Assembly: GCA_022702545.1 (NCBI GenBank)
Contig: JAHRBC010000001.1
Span: 1,116,001 to 1,180,000 of the forward strand
Origin: Phycomyces nitens
Taxonomy: Eukaryota > Mucoromycota > Mucoromycetes > Mucorales > Phycomycetaceae
Length of the DNA: 64,000 nt
Reading direction: 5' to 3'
A program made the translations under genes and the position numbers. The notes under the pieces are model-generated. The model did not search any database. It was not told the origin of the DNA and worked only from the letters and a program-made list of their open reading frames with translations. This document shows, piece after piece, positions 1 through 12,110 of this stretch. The first letter of the stretch is position 1. Each line of letters starts with the position of its first letter.

Positions 1-1602
1 ATCTGAGCCGCGCGTTAGATAGCCATTGTACTTTTTAATGTATCCCGCGGCTCCATTTTTAATTAAACAGCTTTAACAAAAAGCCTTAGTGTTTTAAAGA
101 TTTGCTAGTAAGAGACGGTTACATAGCGGAGATAATAATTATATTTTGCAGTATGTCGGATGTTAAATATCATTATTTTTTACCTGCGGAGTTTTATCAA
201 ACGAAATTGAAACAAATTCGACAAAAGTCAATAGTTAAAGCTAAATGCACCATATGTATCAACAGAACTGCAAAAAAAAAGGATTTATTATCAATGGAAC
301 CCTTTTGAATAGATTGCTTTCTACCATTTATAATCCTGGAAAATGGACTTTCAGTATCACTCCATTTTTTGATTCTATTGTATACTGCTTGTATTGGTAT
401 ACCAATCTCCTCTGAAATAAAGCCAATCTATTCAAAAGGGTTCCATTGATAACAAGTATTCGTTTTGGAGCTCTGTTGATACACAGGGCGATTTTAATGA
501 GAAAAGTATTACCTCTTTATTTTGTGGAATCGTAATTGATCACTATCATTATCGGTATGAGCCTCTTCTTCTTCTTTTTAGATTTATTAGTATGATCTTC
601 CAAGTATATAGTACGGCCTTTGAACAATTGGAAGAAATGGGAGAAGATGAAACTATTTAAATACTGGTGTCAAGGGTATTTTATAGCCTTGGAGGCTTTG
701 ATTACAATTGGATCCACCAAGAGTGGGATAATGTCAAAAATAAAACCTCAATGGGCTCACCAGACGACACGAGTCATTATAGACATAATGACAATCTAGA
801 GAGAGGAAGAGATAGATAAGGAAAGATAAGTCTGTGTGAGGAGACTAGTGGCTTCTGATATGGATCATTCAAAGCCAAGACGACCGAGAACGGGCAACAA
901 AATGAGATAGTTCATTTATATTTTCAAGTCAGATAGGAATGAGGAAAAAGGAGGTGGTACGGTGATAGATGAAAACAGGGGAATACGTTCCCAAAGGATT
1001 CTCAATAAAAGTGCTCTTGTGCTGTGGGTCATGGATCATCGCCAGAGCTGTTTCCAGTCGAGGTCAGTGGGGGAGATGTCAAAACAGCAATCCATTTATA
1101 GCTTTGAAAAAATGGCAGTCATCAATATCAACCAGTGACACCAGTGATAGTAACTCATTGTCGAAATGAGGAGAGCCAGGTGAGGAAGGTAGCGAGAGTG
1201 ATACAAACCAATAACAAAGGATGAGCAAGTATTCATCAAGGTGGCTGAAGAAAGAGAGAAGACGGTTCTGGGATGCCTGACACTATGTGTAGGTCGGCGA
1301 CAGAGAACTCTTTGGAAACTGATCCCAAAAGTATGGTGGACTAAAAGTCCTTTGTGGGTTCACTGGGATGTGGCAAAAGAGGGAAGAAATGCTTATATGG
1401 CATGGAGAGTAAGAGTAAGAGTAAGAGAAGCAGTAAGCGAGAAATGTATAGACAGAGAGAGTGTGTGATAAAATGTACTTTTGTCCTACATCACATGGCT
1501 TTTCTTTTTAATATTCAAATTGATGAAAAGCTATTAAATGGCTAAAAAAACAGTAAACACTCTCTTTACAATATCTCTATATTCAAAACATTTACTTTTA
1601 TC
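1..1602. other. Intergenic; no supported gene
   Basis: Apart from the inverted repeat at 288-452, only short scattered ORFs are present and none shows a domain or a consistent exon chain. A short hexamer-like tract (gagtaa units) lies near 1405-1432. This stretch probably includes the promoter of the F-box gene and transposon debris. Confidence 0.6.
288..452. repeat. Inverted repeat (29-bp perfect arms) around a transposase-like HTH fragment
   Basis: The arm at 288-316 is the exact reverse complement of 424-452, with a 107-base centre, and weaker similarity continues outside both arms. Read on the minus strand, the centre translates to a helix-turn-helix-like stretch (IGFISEEIGIPIQAVYNR then IKKWSDTESPF) that resembles the DNA-binding end of Tc1/mariner-type transposases. 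The best reading is two fragments of one element joined head to head, or a foldback/MITE-like copy. The repeat is seen directly; the transposase link is inferred. Confidence 0.6.
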
Positions 1603-3252
1603 ATGCTTTTCTCGAACCTTCCTCAAGAAATCATTGAAAAAATCATTGATCTTCTTTCTCTCGAGGATAGAATATCTTGTTATTTGGTGTGCAAGTCATG
1701 GAAAGGAGTTTTCCAGGACTCTTTGCACTCTGATCTATACATACACAGCAAAATATTATGGGACCTTGTTCATCCTTCCCAAGATAATCATCAACCCTAC
1801 CTAAGCACTCGATTACTTGTACGATACTTGCGCATAAGTCACTATGCGCGAACAAAAGACGAAGAGCTCTACGCACTGCAGACAACCTTTCCAAACATAA
1901 AGTATATTCATTTCAACCCACATTCTATAAGCCCTGACAGTTTTGGAGTCACTGCGGATTGGACTATCTGGAAATCAATGAGAGAACTACACATTTCTTT
2001 CGGCGATTCGTCTATACCTGACATAAAGAATAAACTTATTGAAATACTTCCGTGCCTACCGATTCTGAGTCGACTAGAGATTGTTAATACGGATATAGAT
2101 CTAGTAGAGATATCATTCTCTCTAGATGACATTGAAACCATTCACTCGCATCTAAAGGACCTTGGACATTTGAAGCTTTACACAAATCTTTTGACTCTTT
2201 CTGAAAGCGATCTTGAACGTATGGCAAACGTATTGCAAGCAACGAAGATTGGAAGCTTGACCATAGGTTCTGGAAATACAGACAATCGATGGCTAGCCTA
2301 TATTGCTCGAAAATATCCCAATCTACGCACATTAGAATTCTTTTCGAAAAAAGATCTACCAAATACCGAGCAGCAAAGAAACAACGCAATAGAATCCATC
2401 AACAATTTACCTCTGGCATTCAAACACCTAACAAAATTGAATTTTCAATATCTATGTTGTATTGAAAAAGAGTGTCTAGTTTTCTGGGATATGGTTCTGT
2501 TTCGCAATATACCGCTCAAGAATATATCGATTCGCATCATCAGACAATTTACCAATGATCCTTCTGATAATATATACGACCTCCCTAAAAACATAACAGA
2601 GATTTGTCTCTCGAAATTCTCAAGGACCATTGAATCGTTTTCCCTGAGATGTGATGATTTAAATCTATCTCCAATAGACTTTACGGAAATTGGGAGCAAC
2701 CTTTACAATCTGGTCAAACTGGAGATCAAATCCCCCACGTCTGTTGAAATTGATACCCTTCTCTGTCAAGCACCTCATTTGAAATCACTTTCCCTCAACT
2801 GTACCAAGATCAAAGTTAAAGATGAATTCTACAACTCAAACCGATTCGAACTCGAGTCCTTTAAAATACACGATGCAGATATCACATCAGATGTTCTTCG
2901 ATTCCTGTCATTCCACTGCAGAGACTTGAATGAACTTGGCTTGAGTAAAACATCAGTAAAAGGCAATTTCACGACACCTGGGTGCCAGCTTATCGATATG
3001 ACCTGCAGCCGCTTAAAAATACTGGGTATAGAACGGACAGAATTTGTTATAAAAGATGACAAGGAGTGTTCAGACAATTGGAATGTAACTCTTATCAGTC
3101 GGCCGTATGAAGATATTCCTCCAAATCAAGACCACGATCCCAAAGTATTGCCGGTTATCACTGGAAAGACGTCAATCAACACTCAATGTAGCTGGCTTAG
3201 CAGGTATTATAAATACATGATGAACAAAATGCAAAAAAGGAAAACTCTCTAA
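1603..3252 (+). CDS. F-box protein with leucine-rich-repeat-like body (549 aa, possibly longer)
   Basis: Single-exon gene. Residues 1-45 form a classic F-box: LPQEIIEKIIDLLSLEDRIS followed by CYLVCKSWKGVF. This is the Skp1-binding module of SCF ubiquitin ligases. The rest is built of repeated Leu/Ile-rich segments (for example LSRLEIV, LRTLEFF, LKSLSLNC, LNELGLS) spaced as in LRR solenoids, the usual substrate-binding part of FBXL proteins. The ATG at 1603 is the first in frame and places the F-box at the very N terminus. The stop lies in an A-rich stretch, and the +1 frame stays open to about 3424 with protein-like composition, so the true C terminus may be about 60 residues longer. The family is seen; the substrate is unknown. 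Confidence 0.85.
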   Translation: MLFSNLPQEIIEKIIDLLSLEDRISCYLVCKSWKGVFQDSLHSDLYIHSKILWDLVHPSQDNHQPYLSTRLLVRYLRISHYARTKDEELYALQTTFPNIKYIHFNPHSISPDSFGVTADWTIWKSMRELHISFGDSSIPDIKNKLIEILPCLPILSRLEIVNTDIDLVEISFSLDDIETIHSHLKDLGHLKLYTNLLTLSESDLERMANVLQATKIGSLTIGSGNTDNRWLAYIARKYPNLRTLEFFSKKDLPNTEQQRNNAIESINNLPLAFKHLTKLNFQYLCCIEKECLVFWDMVLFRNIPLKNISIRIIRQFTNDPSDNIYDLPKNITEICLSKFSRTIESFSLRCDDLNLSPIDFTEIGSNLYNLVKLEIKSPTSVEIDTLLCQAPHLKSLSLNCTKIKVKDEFYNSNRFELESFKIHDADITSDVLRFLSFHCRDLNELGLSKTSVKGNFTTPGCQLIDMTCSRLKILGIERTEFVIKDDKECSDNWNVTLISRPYEDIPPNQDHDPKVLPVITGKTSINTQCSWLSRYYKYMMNKMQKRKTL

Positions 3253-4187
3253 GATTGAAGAATTTGTTTCAAACATTGGGAAAAGCAAAAGAATTACTAT
3301 CGAGAGACCCGTTGACGAGCAAAAAGGAAAGTCAGGCATTATTTCAGACAAAAACTGTGTTTCTGGACATACAAAGATAGATCTTGGTTATGTAGCTGAT
3401 TATAACATTCGATACAATAAATAGCATACTTGTTAAAAATAAAAGAAGAGACTTTTATTTTTATTTTTTGAAAATCCTTGGCTTCTTACCTTTAGGCAGT
3501 TTACTTTTTTTTATTGTGAGTGAACAACATTTACAGTCAATCAACAAGAGTATTATTTTATATTATTTGAGTTCCCAGCTTAGCAAGGCCTTTGTAACAA
3601 GAGTGCTCAGACACTATAAAAATATTTACTATGAGAGAGTAAAAAAAAGCTGGCCAAACCACTAAACCTTTAGAAAGGGAAAAGAGATACTTTGGGAGAT
3701 TACGAGGAATTTAGCATAAACAATAGTGCCTCTAAAGAAGACTATCCCAACCCTTATATCACCACAGATGTTCCGTACCTTTATTCATAAAAGACCTACA
3801 TACTCTTGGAGACTAGACAAAACCCAGTAAATCAATCCCAACAAGTTATCCCTTGAATTTCAATAATATAATTTGAAAATCTATAATTCGATCAATCCAA
3901 TATGATGGTTACTGAATGAAATGGTGTATTTTCTAATTAAGCATATTATCAGCCTTAATATCGAAATTGTACTAGTTTATAAGCAGACATCCAAAAATGC
4001 TATATTTTCGAGTTATATATATATATACAGCATCTTTTTTTATTAAGCTTTTGTAATTTGCAGTGACTGAGATGCATATCACGTGCTAAAATGCACACTC
4101 AATTTCCAAGATTTCACGTCGCTTAATGGATTTTTTTTAAACTATAAAAGTGGCAATGAATAAACGTCTCTTGCTTCCTCACATATC
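3253..4187. other. Intergenic between F-box and JmjC genes
   Basis: The first about 170 bases (to 3424) read as an open frame shifted relative to the F-box gene. Beyond that the sequence is AT-rich with no supported ORF, and it ends in the JmjC promoter. Confidence 0.5.
4143..4150 (+). promoter_or_regulatory. TATA box of the JmjC gene
   Basis: TATAAAAG sits 38 bases upstream of the ATG at 4188, implying a very short 5' leader. The match is to the consensus only. Confidence 0.5.
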
Positions 4188-7100
4188 ATGTATCGTCAAA
4201 AACTTTTTACTAGTGAAGATGGTCTTAAAAACCCATTTGTTCCTGTAAAAAGAGTTGATATAAATTCTTTTAAGAACCAAGAAGAACTGTATAAATTTAT
4301 ACAAAAGCATTGCACAGAAGATGGATTGCCACTTGTTATTGCTAATTTTAACTGTCATCCCGAATGGAAACCAGATTTGCTTAGTCTAGAGCATCTCAAG
4401 AAGGCTCATGGAGATTCTGGTAGGAATCTTTGGCAATACTTTATTATTTTGTACAATTTAGATCCTCATTACAAAAATAGTTCTTGATCTATACTCAATG
4501 AGCACAAGATCAATCGACAACAAGCATACAATGGCAGACTATATTGAAGCGCTCCAATGGTCAATGAAGCATTTGGGCGCAAACACAAACAAGAAGACTC
4601 GTAAAAAGGACCACGCAAAAAATGTTAAGCCTCCACTAGGCAAACAACAACATGGCCCACCGCAACGGTCAGAGCAACTGCAACAGTCAGAGAAATCACA
4701 ACGATCAAAACAACCACAGCAGCTACAGGCGCCATGCGCGATAGAATCACAGAACAGCCTTTCCATAGAGAGTGCCCAAATACCCGTTTCTTCTGTTCAG
4801 ACGTCCAATTGCAATACTCTTGAACCAAACGATAAAAATCCAGAATACTCTACGCCACCCCCTCTAGATTTTTCTCATGGAAATGACTCAAATTCCCTTG
4901 AGCCCTCTTCCGGAATCCTTTCTCCTCCAACCAGACAAAAAAAAGAAACAAATGGTGGCACCAATAACCCGATTGATAATGCCTCTATTCAGCATTCTAC
5001 TGAGACACTAATACCTACAACTGTGGCATCTCCTTCTTATCTGGCCACTCCTCCTGCTGATGCCACCAAAGATATTGAGCACAAAATGCTTGATGCGGAA
5101 TTGCCTGAAATGTCAGCTGCAGAAATCAAGCGCAAAACCAATACATCATTATTGTATGGCAAAGACATATCCTGTCCTTTAGAGTACAAGGGCGTTCTTG
5201 AATCGATGCTCCCAGAATATCTTCTTTCACTTGGGAGCTGCGACTTATTTAATTGTTTGCCAGAGGATATGCAGGCAGAAAACCTCATGTGTTACCTTGG
5301 AAGTAATGGCACCGGTACAGCCATTCACCGGGATCTCTGTGGTACTTTTGGTCATAACCTCATGTCATATGGAGATGATGGGGCGTATTCAGAGTGGCTC
5401 ATAATTGAGGATCGGTTCCGAGATGAACTCACAAAGGTTCTGCATTCTCCTGATAGTAAGCGTCCAAAAGACGACGAGGATCAAACAGAGGGAGCGACTG
5501 AGCAAACCAGCAGCTCCTTTGTTGAAAGCGATCAAGCATGGGTGAACTTGAGAACCCTTAGAAATGCCAATATCAAGACTCATGTTATCCTGCAAAAGCC
5601 TGGAGACCTAGTACTTATTCCTAGCCTTTGTTACCATCAAGTACGTAATCATGGAATATCAATGAAGGTCGCATGGAACAGGGTGACGCCACAAACATTG
5701 GAACTTGCCTTGAAGCTTCAGCTTCCAATTTACCAAACGTAGGTTGCTTTTATATCTGCTATAAACTGGCTATAAGATTAGGTAGATAACAGATGAATAC
5801 TTTCCAGAATTGCACGCCCAGAAACCTATCGATGTAAATCGATCATTCACTTGACTCTCGAAAACTGGCTAAAGATAATGAAGCCGTATTCAGTTGAGAG
5901 AGACGGATCAAATCTTCAAGAGTTCCTTTCTACTCCTTTGCTCCATAGAGGCGTCGAGGTGTTTATAAAGGAATGTAGAATCATGCTTGGCCTGTATAAA
6001 GATATGATTCGACCCGAGATTATCGAACCCATTCCTTCTGAAGATATTCAAGAATCAACTTGCAAGTCTACAGATGATATCAAACCACACACTCTGAAAT
6101 GCGATTTTTGCCATTGCGACATATTCCTGAGATTCTTCCATTGTAACGAATGCCTGGATAAGGAAGGAAAATGCGAAGGATACGACATATGTCTCGATTG
6201 TTATTCCCAAGGCAGATCTTGTCAACATATGGACCAACTAACTATGCAGCGAACAAGTCTTGGCCTTGAAAACTGTATCGATCTTTATGATTCATTCATC
6301 ACCACTATAAATACTGTTCTAAAAGACACTAGTCCTACACCATTATTTTATAATGATCTCGGACACAACACGTATGGATTCTTGACGAGTATTGTTCCAA
6401 CTAATGATTCTAACCTCAACACGCTATAGGTTCTATAGGCCAAATGACCAATACTCTCTCGCAACTATATGCCTCCGTATACAAAACTACCGAACACATA
6501 AAGGAGTAGGCTTTTATGAAATAATATTATAGGATAAAACTAACCTTGACCTTTGGTTTTCATAGATATTGGCGAATTATTTTGTGTGTGGCCATTGCAA
6601 TGCAATCACCACTATGGCCGAACTTTATGGATCAAAAGGGATCGAGCTTTACGGGCTGTTTGGTAGAGAAGCCTGCTATAAGCTCAATTACAAGAAAAAA
6701 GGAGAGAGTGTATACACCTGTGATGAATGTGTTAAAACCTGTCATGGATGCCGTCCCATCATTGTTAGACCTAAAAAGGCCCAAGAGATGGTGTACTATA
6801 TCCCACCTTCTTACGATGGGCGGAATTGGGGTGGTGCAGTCGATAAGGGAGTATATCAAGTAAGTTTCTGATTATATCTGGTCTATTCAATATTAACCAA
6901 AATTACACTAGTCATCTCATTGGCCTTCTAGAGAAATCAGTGTATGTGATACTCTTACTATCAATTAAAAGGATATACTAACTCTTTTTTAAAAAAAATA
7001 AAAAAATAAATAGAATATATACTCTAAAGCAGAGAACCCAACGAAAGAAATCTTTCACAGCTGTCTTGACCTTGCATTGTTAAACAACAAGGGCCTCCAA

Positions 7101-7421
7101 GAAGAGTTCAAGGGTCGCATTCTAGGCAGTTTATTGGAAAACATGCGGCCAGAGACAATGAAACGGATACAAAATGAAGATGTTGAAGAATTGGTAGAGG
7201 TTGCTACAAACGGCGCCACTTCTTGGGCTAAACTTATACACGCCAACATCACCAAACGAAAGAACTTTGAGGATGGACCTGATGAATTCGCTCCAAACAA
7301 AAAACAAAAGTTCTGGAATCAAGCTGAAGAGCTGTTTGATCTGAAAAATGTTAATATCCATATACCAAGTTACTCGATCAGCAAGCAAAAAAAAGTGGCT
7401 AAAGACCAGCCATCAGATTAA
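4188..7421 (+). CDS. JmjC-domain protein (putative histone demethylase) with zinc-binding cysteine clusters, 6 exons
   Basis: Exons by phase: 4188-4419, 4481-5738, 5808-6371, 6430-6505, 6566-6859 and 7014-7421, giving 943 aa. The JmjC core contains the Fe(II) triad: AIHRDLCGTFGHNLM (His360, Asp362) and LCYHQVRNHGISMKVAWNRV (His463). This matches the cupin fold of Fe(II)/2-oxoglutarate dioxygenases that demethylate histone lysines. A low-complexity Q/S/P linker (about residues 110-290) precedes it. A ZZ-like cysteine cluster lies near residues 595-640 (CDFCHCDIF, CNECLD, CLDCYSQ), and a second cluster in exon 5 has CGHC and CDECVKTCHGC. The seen triad predicts an active enzyme in the nucleus; the substrate lysine cannot be told. 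The 60-150 bp introns all keep frame. Confidence 0.85.
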
Positions 7422-8442
7422 TGATTTTTTATACTTGAGAATCAAGATGTTTCAGACATTCCATTTAATAAAAGTGTCAATGTTTTCAGTTTGTAAGTAC
7501 TGATAGTAATAATAAATTGATAAAGATGGGCTATCTAAAAGACATGTATATTTTAATCATCGTTTTAGTATTTAGTTTACATAGCTAGGCTCAGTAGCTT
7601 TTAAATATGGAAAGAATAAAGTTGTACAGAAAATTCATCACACACATCTTTAAATTCGGCTCCTGGGGGTGATAGGAAAAAAGCAATCTTTTGTAGTGTT
7701 TCATGATTAGGCTAGTTTGTATGAAATGGTTCTTGTATTCAAAAGTAATTTACCTTTGGTATCAGTCAGATTACAATCTTTGTACATTTTGTTCATCTAT
7801 AGACAGAGAAAGCCTTTTTGTGTATGTGTATGTGTATGTGGAGATATTCACCTTTCTTTTTTTACATGGCAACCATTGCCAAAAAGTCCAGAAATTGTTC
7901 CATGTTTAGTTGCTCTAATATTCTGTGCTAAAGAATATAGAAATAAACTTTAAGATAACCTAGGTTACTGTATATTAGATGTTTAGATTCTTTCTAAAGA
8001 TTAGTATTGTATTTTTTAATAATATTTTAAAATTCCAAAAAAAATAATAGGCTGAGTAGGATCAATAACAATTGCTATTATTAAATGATGAGTAGTTCCA
8101 AGCCTTAAATAATGATGCACCAATGCCATAATCTCTCTCTCTCTCTCTTTCTCTTTCTCTCTCTCGGATAAATAAATCCTTTATTTGAAATATTCTTAAA
8201 AATGGATAAAAAGCACACACAAAATAGAATTTCGTGAGGAAAGGGATTGTGTCGGTGTCTGTAATAGAGACATGCTACTTTGATTGATTGGAAAACCTAC
8301 CATTTAAGCTGTCTATCTTTAAACCAAGAGTCCTAGGCAGCCAATAGGATAGCATGCTTGTTGTTCCTTTTCTGTAAACGAATTTTGGTATAAAAAGCCA
8401 AATAAACATGAAAAGCATTACAAATAACTTGCCAGAACCACA
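7422..8442. other. Intergenic with a CT microsatellite
   Basis: No gene is supported. A (CT)n/(CTTT) tract lies at about 8132-8165, and short TG-rich ORFs near 7700-7950 look like noise. The 3' part is the promoter of the GID1-like gene. Confidence 0.5.
8341..8397 (+). promoter_or_regulatory. CCAAT and TATA boxes of the GID1-like gene
   Basis: CCAATAGG at 8341 is followed by TATAAAAAG at 8389-8397, 46 bases before the ATG at 8443. The spacing is typical of fungal TATA promoters. Confidence 0.45.
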
Positions 8443-10839
8443 ATGTCCGATCTTTTTTCACAACTTATTGAGAATCACTCTCTACAAAGGAATCCTACAA
8501 TTAGATCAAACAGACGCAGCTGGGCTACGGGTTTACCTCCATTCCACCATTCAAGGAAACTTCCCACCTATCCATCGTACTTGAAATATACTGTATATGC
8601 TGAGCTAGTAGAAGAACAATATGAGCATCAGAAGATCAGGCGCGATAGGACAAAGACTACTGGAATAACCTCTACATTCCGATTTAAGGAATCCAATGGC
8701 AATCCAATCGATGAAATGAGTTTGTTGCTCCCGTCATCATGGAATTCATTAGACAAATCATATCATATCCAAATACGCAAAAACTCTCTGGGTCTTTTCT
8801 ACACTGGTATGTAGACTAGGATGATATAACTTGCTATTAGTCACAACACTAAAAGATACATGTTGAACAGGACCAGGCAAATATGATTCTGATGCTGCGA
8901 GTGTGCGCTCCAATTATCCAGTGCCCCCTCAGTGTGGTATATATTACTATGAGGTCAAGATTCTATCAAAGGGCGAGAATGGTTATATTGGAATTGGGTT
9001 CTCTGGCCCAACTAATGATCTGGATCGCTTGCCAGGTAGATTATATATATCTTCATTTGGCTTATAAAACAAGGCAGTGTAGAGTGGTTATCTGACCATT
9101 ATCTTTTGTTGGACAATAGGCTGGGATAAGAAATCATGGGGATACCACGGAGATGATGGGTTTTGCTTTTCTGGCTCTGGAAGTGGTGTTCCATACGGCC
9201 CACGCTTTACAACAGGAGATGTAATTGGGTGCTGTATGGACTTTGCAAACAATACTATATTCTACACCAAAAACGGCATTAGCGTTGGTACTGCATTCAA
9301 AGGCGTCAATCCGACATTCAAAATATATCCAAATATCGGTCTGCGTACAACTGGAGAACATGTCATAACAAACTTTGGTGAAGATCCATTTATGTTTGAT
9401 ATTGACGGCTATGTCTTGGTATGGTTGTGGGGCTTTAATGGCCATAATTAGTGTGCTCTTATTGAATTATTGGTTATTGTTTTTTTTGGGGTCAAATAGG
9501 AGCAGAAGCACAAATTCCAGAAAGAGATTGGAAGCCAACCTCACAGAATGCAGGCTCCCAAAGTTACTTCTCCACTATACACACTCCTTACAGATCCCAA
9601 CTCAAAAGAGGCCCAAGATAATCTAAATAGCCACAAACAGATTATGGAGCAGTTGATACTTCCGTACCTTATGCACCAAGGATATACTCAGACGGCAAGA
9701 TCAATCATCAAAGATACTCAAGATATCCTAGAGCTCAACTCGGATTCTGACAAATCTCTACCGTTTGATATCAGAAACGACGGAGACACGTCTTCTTTTT
9801 ACAATGAAGAAATAAAAAACATGGAAGAACGACAAGGTAAATGTGGTCAAGCAAAAAAAAATATGGAACTTCTTTACTTACATTTAACTATAGTTATCAA
9901 GACAGCTGTATTAAACGGAGATATTGATCTTGCTACAAAAATCATTCAGGAATTGTATCCAAATATGCTTAAAGACGAAGCCCAATCATCAATCATATTT
10001 GATCTAAAGTGCCAAAAGTTTATTGAGATGATGAAAGGATACAGTGAGAGAGTAAATAGGTATACTACAAGACCATCTTTTGTTCTCGGCCATAATCCAA
10101 CACTGTCTATTAGGGCTAATGAGTCACACGAGTCTTTATCACCGACTCTACCTGGCAATGAAGACAACCTTGTGGGTGAAGCTGATTCCAACCCACATCT
10201 TAATAGTCAGGGGATAGACATGGACATAGATCAGCCTTTTGAGGATAAGACCCATGTACCTTCAAAGAGAGCCAACAGTGGAACAATTATCGACAAAGCC
10301 ATTGGACAAGGATCGCCTATAGAATCACAATCTCCAAAGAACGCTTTATCGGAAAAGTTATTTCTGGATAATTTGATACAACAGATAATTAGTTATGGAG
10401 AAAAGCTTCAAGATGAATATCGGCATGTTATGACTGTTCAACAGAGAGAAAAGTTGAATGTGAGTTGTGGATACCAAAACATGATTTAGAGGCGGAATAT
10501 TGACATTATTTTTTAGGGAATATTCGCTCTACTTGCCTATGATAATCCTAGTAAGAGTATAATAGCCTCTATTATGGATGAGTCCAACAGAAGTGTACTA
10601 GCCAGCAAGCTAAACACTGCGATATGTGGTGAGTTTGATATATAGTTGGCTATCAAGAGCTAGTAACTAATCTAGGATTTCCAGTTTTCCAACAGAAACA
10701 TGCAACTAGTTCTCTTGAATCTATATGTAGACAAGCCGTTGTAACAAACAAAGAGCTTGTATGGGATGGAAACGCAATATCTTCACTGATTAGTACCACC
10801 AGTTGCTTAAAATCAGCGTGCTCTTTAGATGAAGTATAG
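8443..10839 (+). CDS. GID1: Gid1/Vid30-like (RanBPM family) SPRY-LisH-CTLH-CRA protein, 6 exons
   Basis: Exons 8443-8806, 8871-9035, 9120-9418, 9500-10459, 10517-10628 and 10676-10839 join in phase to 687 aa. Residues about 120-275 are a SPRY domain ([60 protein letters not shown]). A LisH motif follows ([20 protein letters not shown]), then CTLH-like helices ([19 protein letters not shown]) and a CRA-type C-terminal segment ([13 protein letters not shown]). That order is diagnostic of RanBP9/10 and yeast Vid30/Gid1, the scaffold of the GID/CTLH E3 ligase, which in yeast degrades gluconeogenic enzymes on glucose return. A long acidic linker separates CTLH and CRA. The family assignment is firm; substrates are inferred only. 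Confidence 0.88.
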
Positions 10840-10874
10840 GATAGCGATATTTCTCTTGGGTCTAGATGATTTCT

Positions 10875-10950
10875 TATCATCATCATCATTATCACCATCA
10901 TTATCACTATCACTATCATTATCATTACCATTATCATTATCATTATTATG
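10875..10950 (+). repeat. ATC/TTATCA microsatellite
   Basis: Imperfect tandem trinucleotide and hexanucleotide units (CAT/TATCAC/TATCAT) lie just downstream of the GID1-like stop codon. Confidence 0.85.
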
Positions 10951-11430
10951 CTTGTCAAGTATCAGACTTTAAATGCCTCGACTCAAATTCTAATTTGAAC
11001 ATAGTAAATAAAGGTTATTTAATGTCATATCTAGCCATACTTTGCTGTAATCACCAAACTAGACTAAACGTCTCATATTATCAGAAAGCATTAGTCAACA
11101 AATAATAACGACGTTACAAATAGATTCATAAAGGTCTTGCATCGATCTTTTAAAAGTATATACAGCACTAATATCCATAGCCCAGACTTATTAGTAGTAA
11201 AGTTCCATTTCAGGCTCATTATGCCTAATACAGGCTGTTTTCAGCTATAGCATTATTAAACAAGTATATATTATATTTAAGATTTAGCAAATACGACCTT
11301 TTTTTTGGCGATACGTAATAAATGAGAGATATAAATTTGTGGACAAAGAGCATTTATATAATGTACATCTCTCTAGTTGGCAAGGTATATTCCGTGATTC
11401 TTTCTAACTTGGTAAATACAGCCATGTTTC
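10951..11430. other. Intergenic; nothing recognised
   Basis: AT-rich sequence with no convincing ORF, domain or RNA motif. Confidence 0.5.
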
Positions 11431-12110
11431 AAGAGAGATATTTTATTCTTCTTTAAACAAAGCCTCTGACTGGGACAGGATGGTAGGTCAATGGGTTTTA
11501 TATCTAGCCATCTTGTCAAAATGACTCCCAATATTCTCGATTGGATTGAGATTTAAATTGATTGGTGGTCATGACAACAGTATGACACCTAGACTTTTTC
11601 ATCGTATTACCATTTTTCTCTACAAAGTACCAAAATATACTCTTGCAACATATAGAATGTGGTTTCTATAAACACTATAAAGAACTAGGAGATATTTGTT
11701 TCTCATGGTGCCAGTATGTATTTTTACCATGTTTAAAGACAACAAAAAGTCCATACTCGCATATAGGAATCAAACCATCAAGACCTTGAACTTTTTGGTA
11801 CCATACAAGTCCTTGGTATACTTTTTCCATTAGATTTTTTACGAGCATGTTACGGTCATCGATTCTACAGAGTCAATCTTGATTCATTATCCTAGATGAC
11901 CGTTGTCCATTCATCTTTTTTGAGTTTTTCCCAAGTGCCCAATTGTTATGTGGATCTTCAAGTTTGTTGGCAAGTATGGAATTAGGTACGGCAATAAACA
12001 AATGTGTATCTAGACTGTAAAAAAAAATATTTACAAGCAGTTGATCGATTAATGAGAATGGAATGCGACTCTTTGACATTACCCATCTTGGTCAATGTCA
12101 TTCACTTTTT
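11430..12110 (-). pseudogene. Decayed Tc1/mariner transposase
   Basis: Minus-strand translation shows scattered transposase signatures broken by stops and frame changes. Near 11930-11870 it reads WTTVI, stop, DNESRLTL, which corresponds to the Tc1 motif around the first catalytic Asp (usually IWSDES). Near 11585-11540 it reads PINLNLNPIENIGSHFDKM, the usual DLNPIEN block around the last catalytic residue. The order and direction agree. Many stops show it is long dead. No terminal inverted repeats were located. Confidence 0.65.

Noticed and set aside
10875..11105. His/Tyr-repeat ORF over the ATC microsatellite
   Set aside because: Produced by the simple repeat; no coding support.
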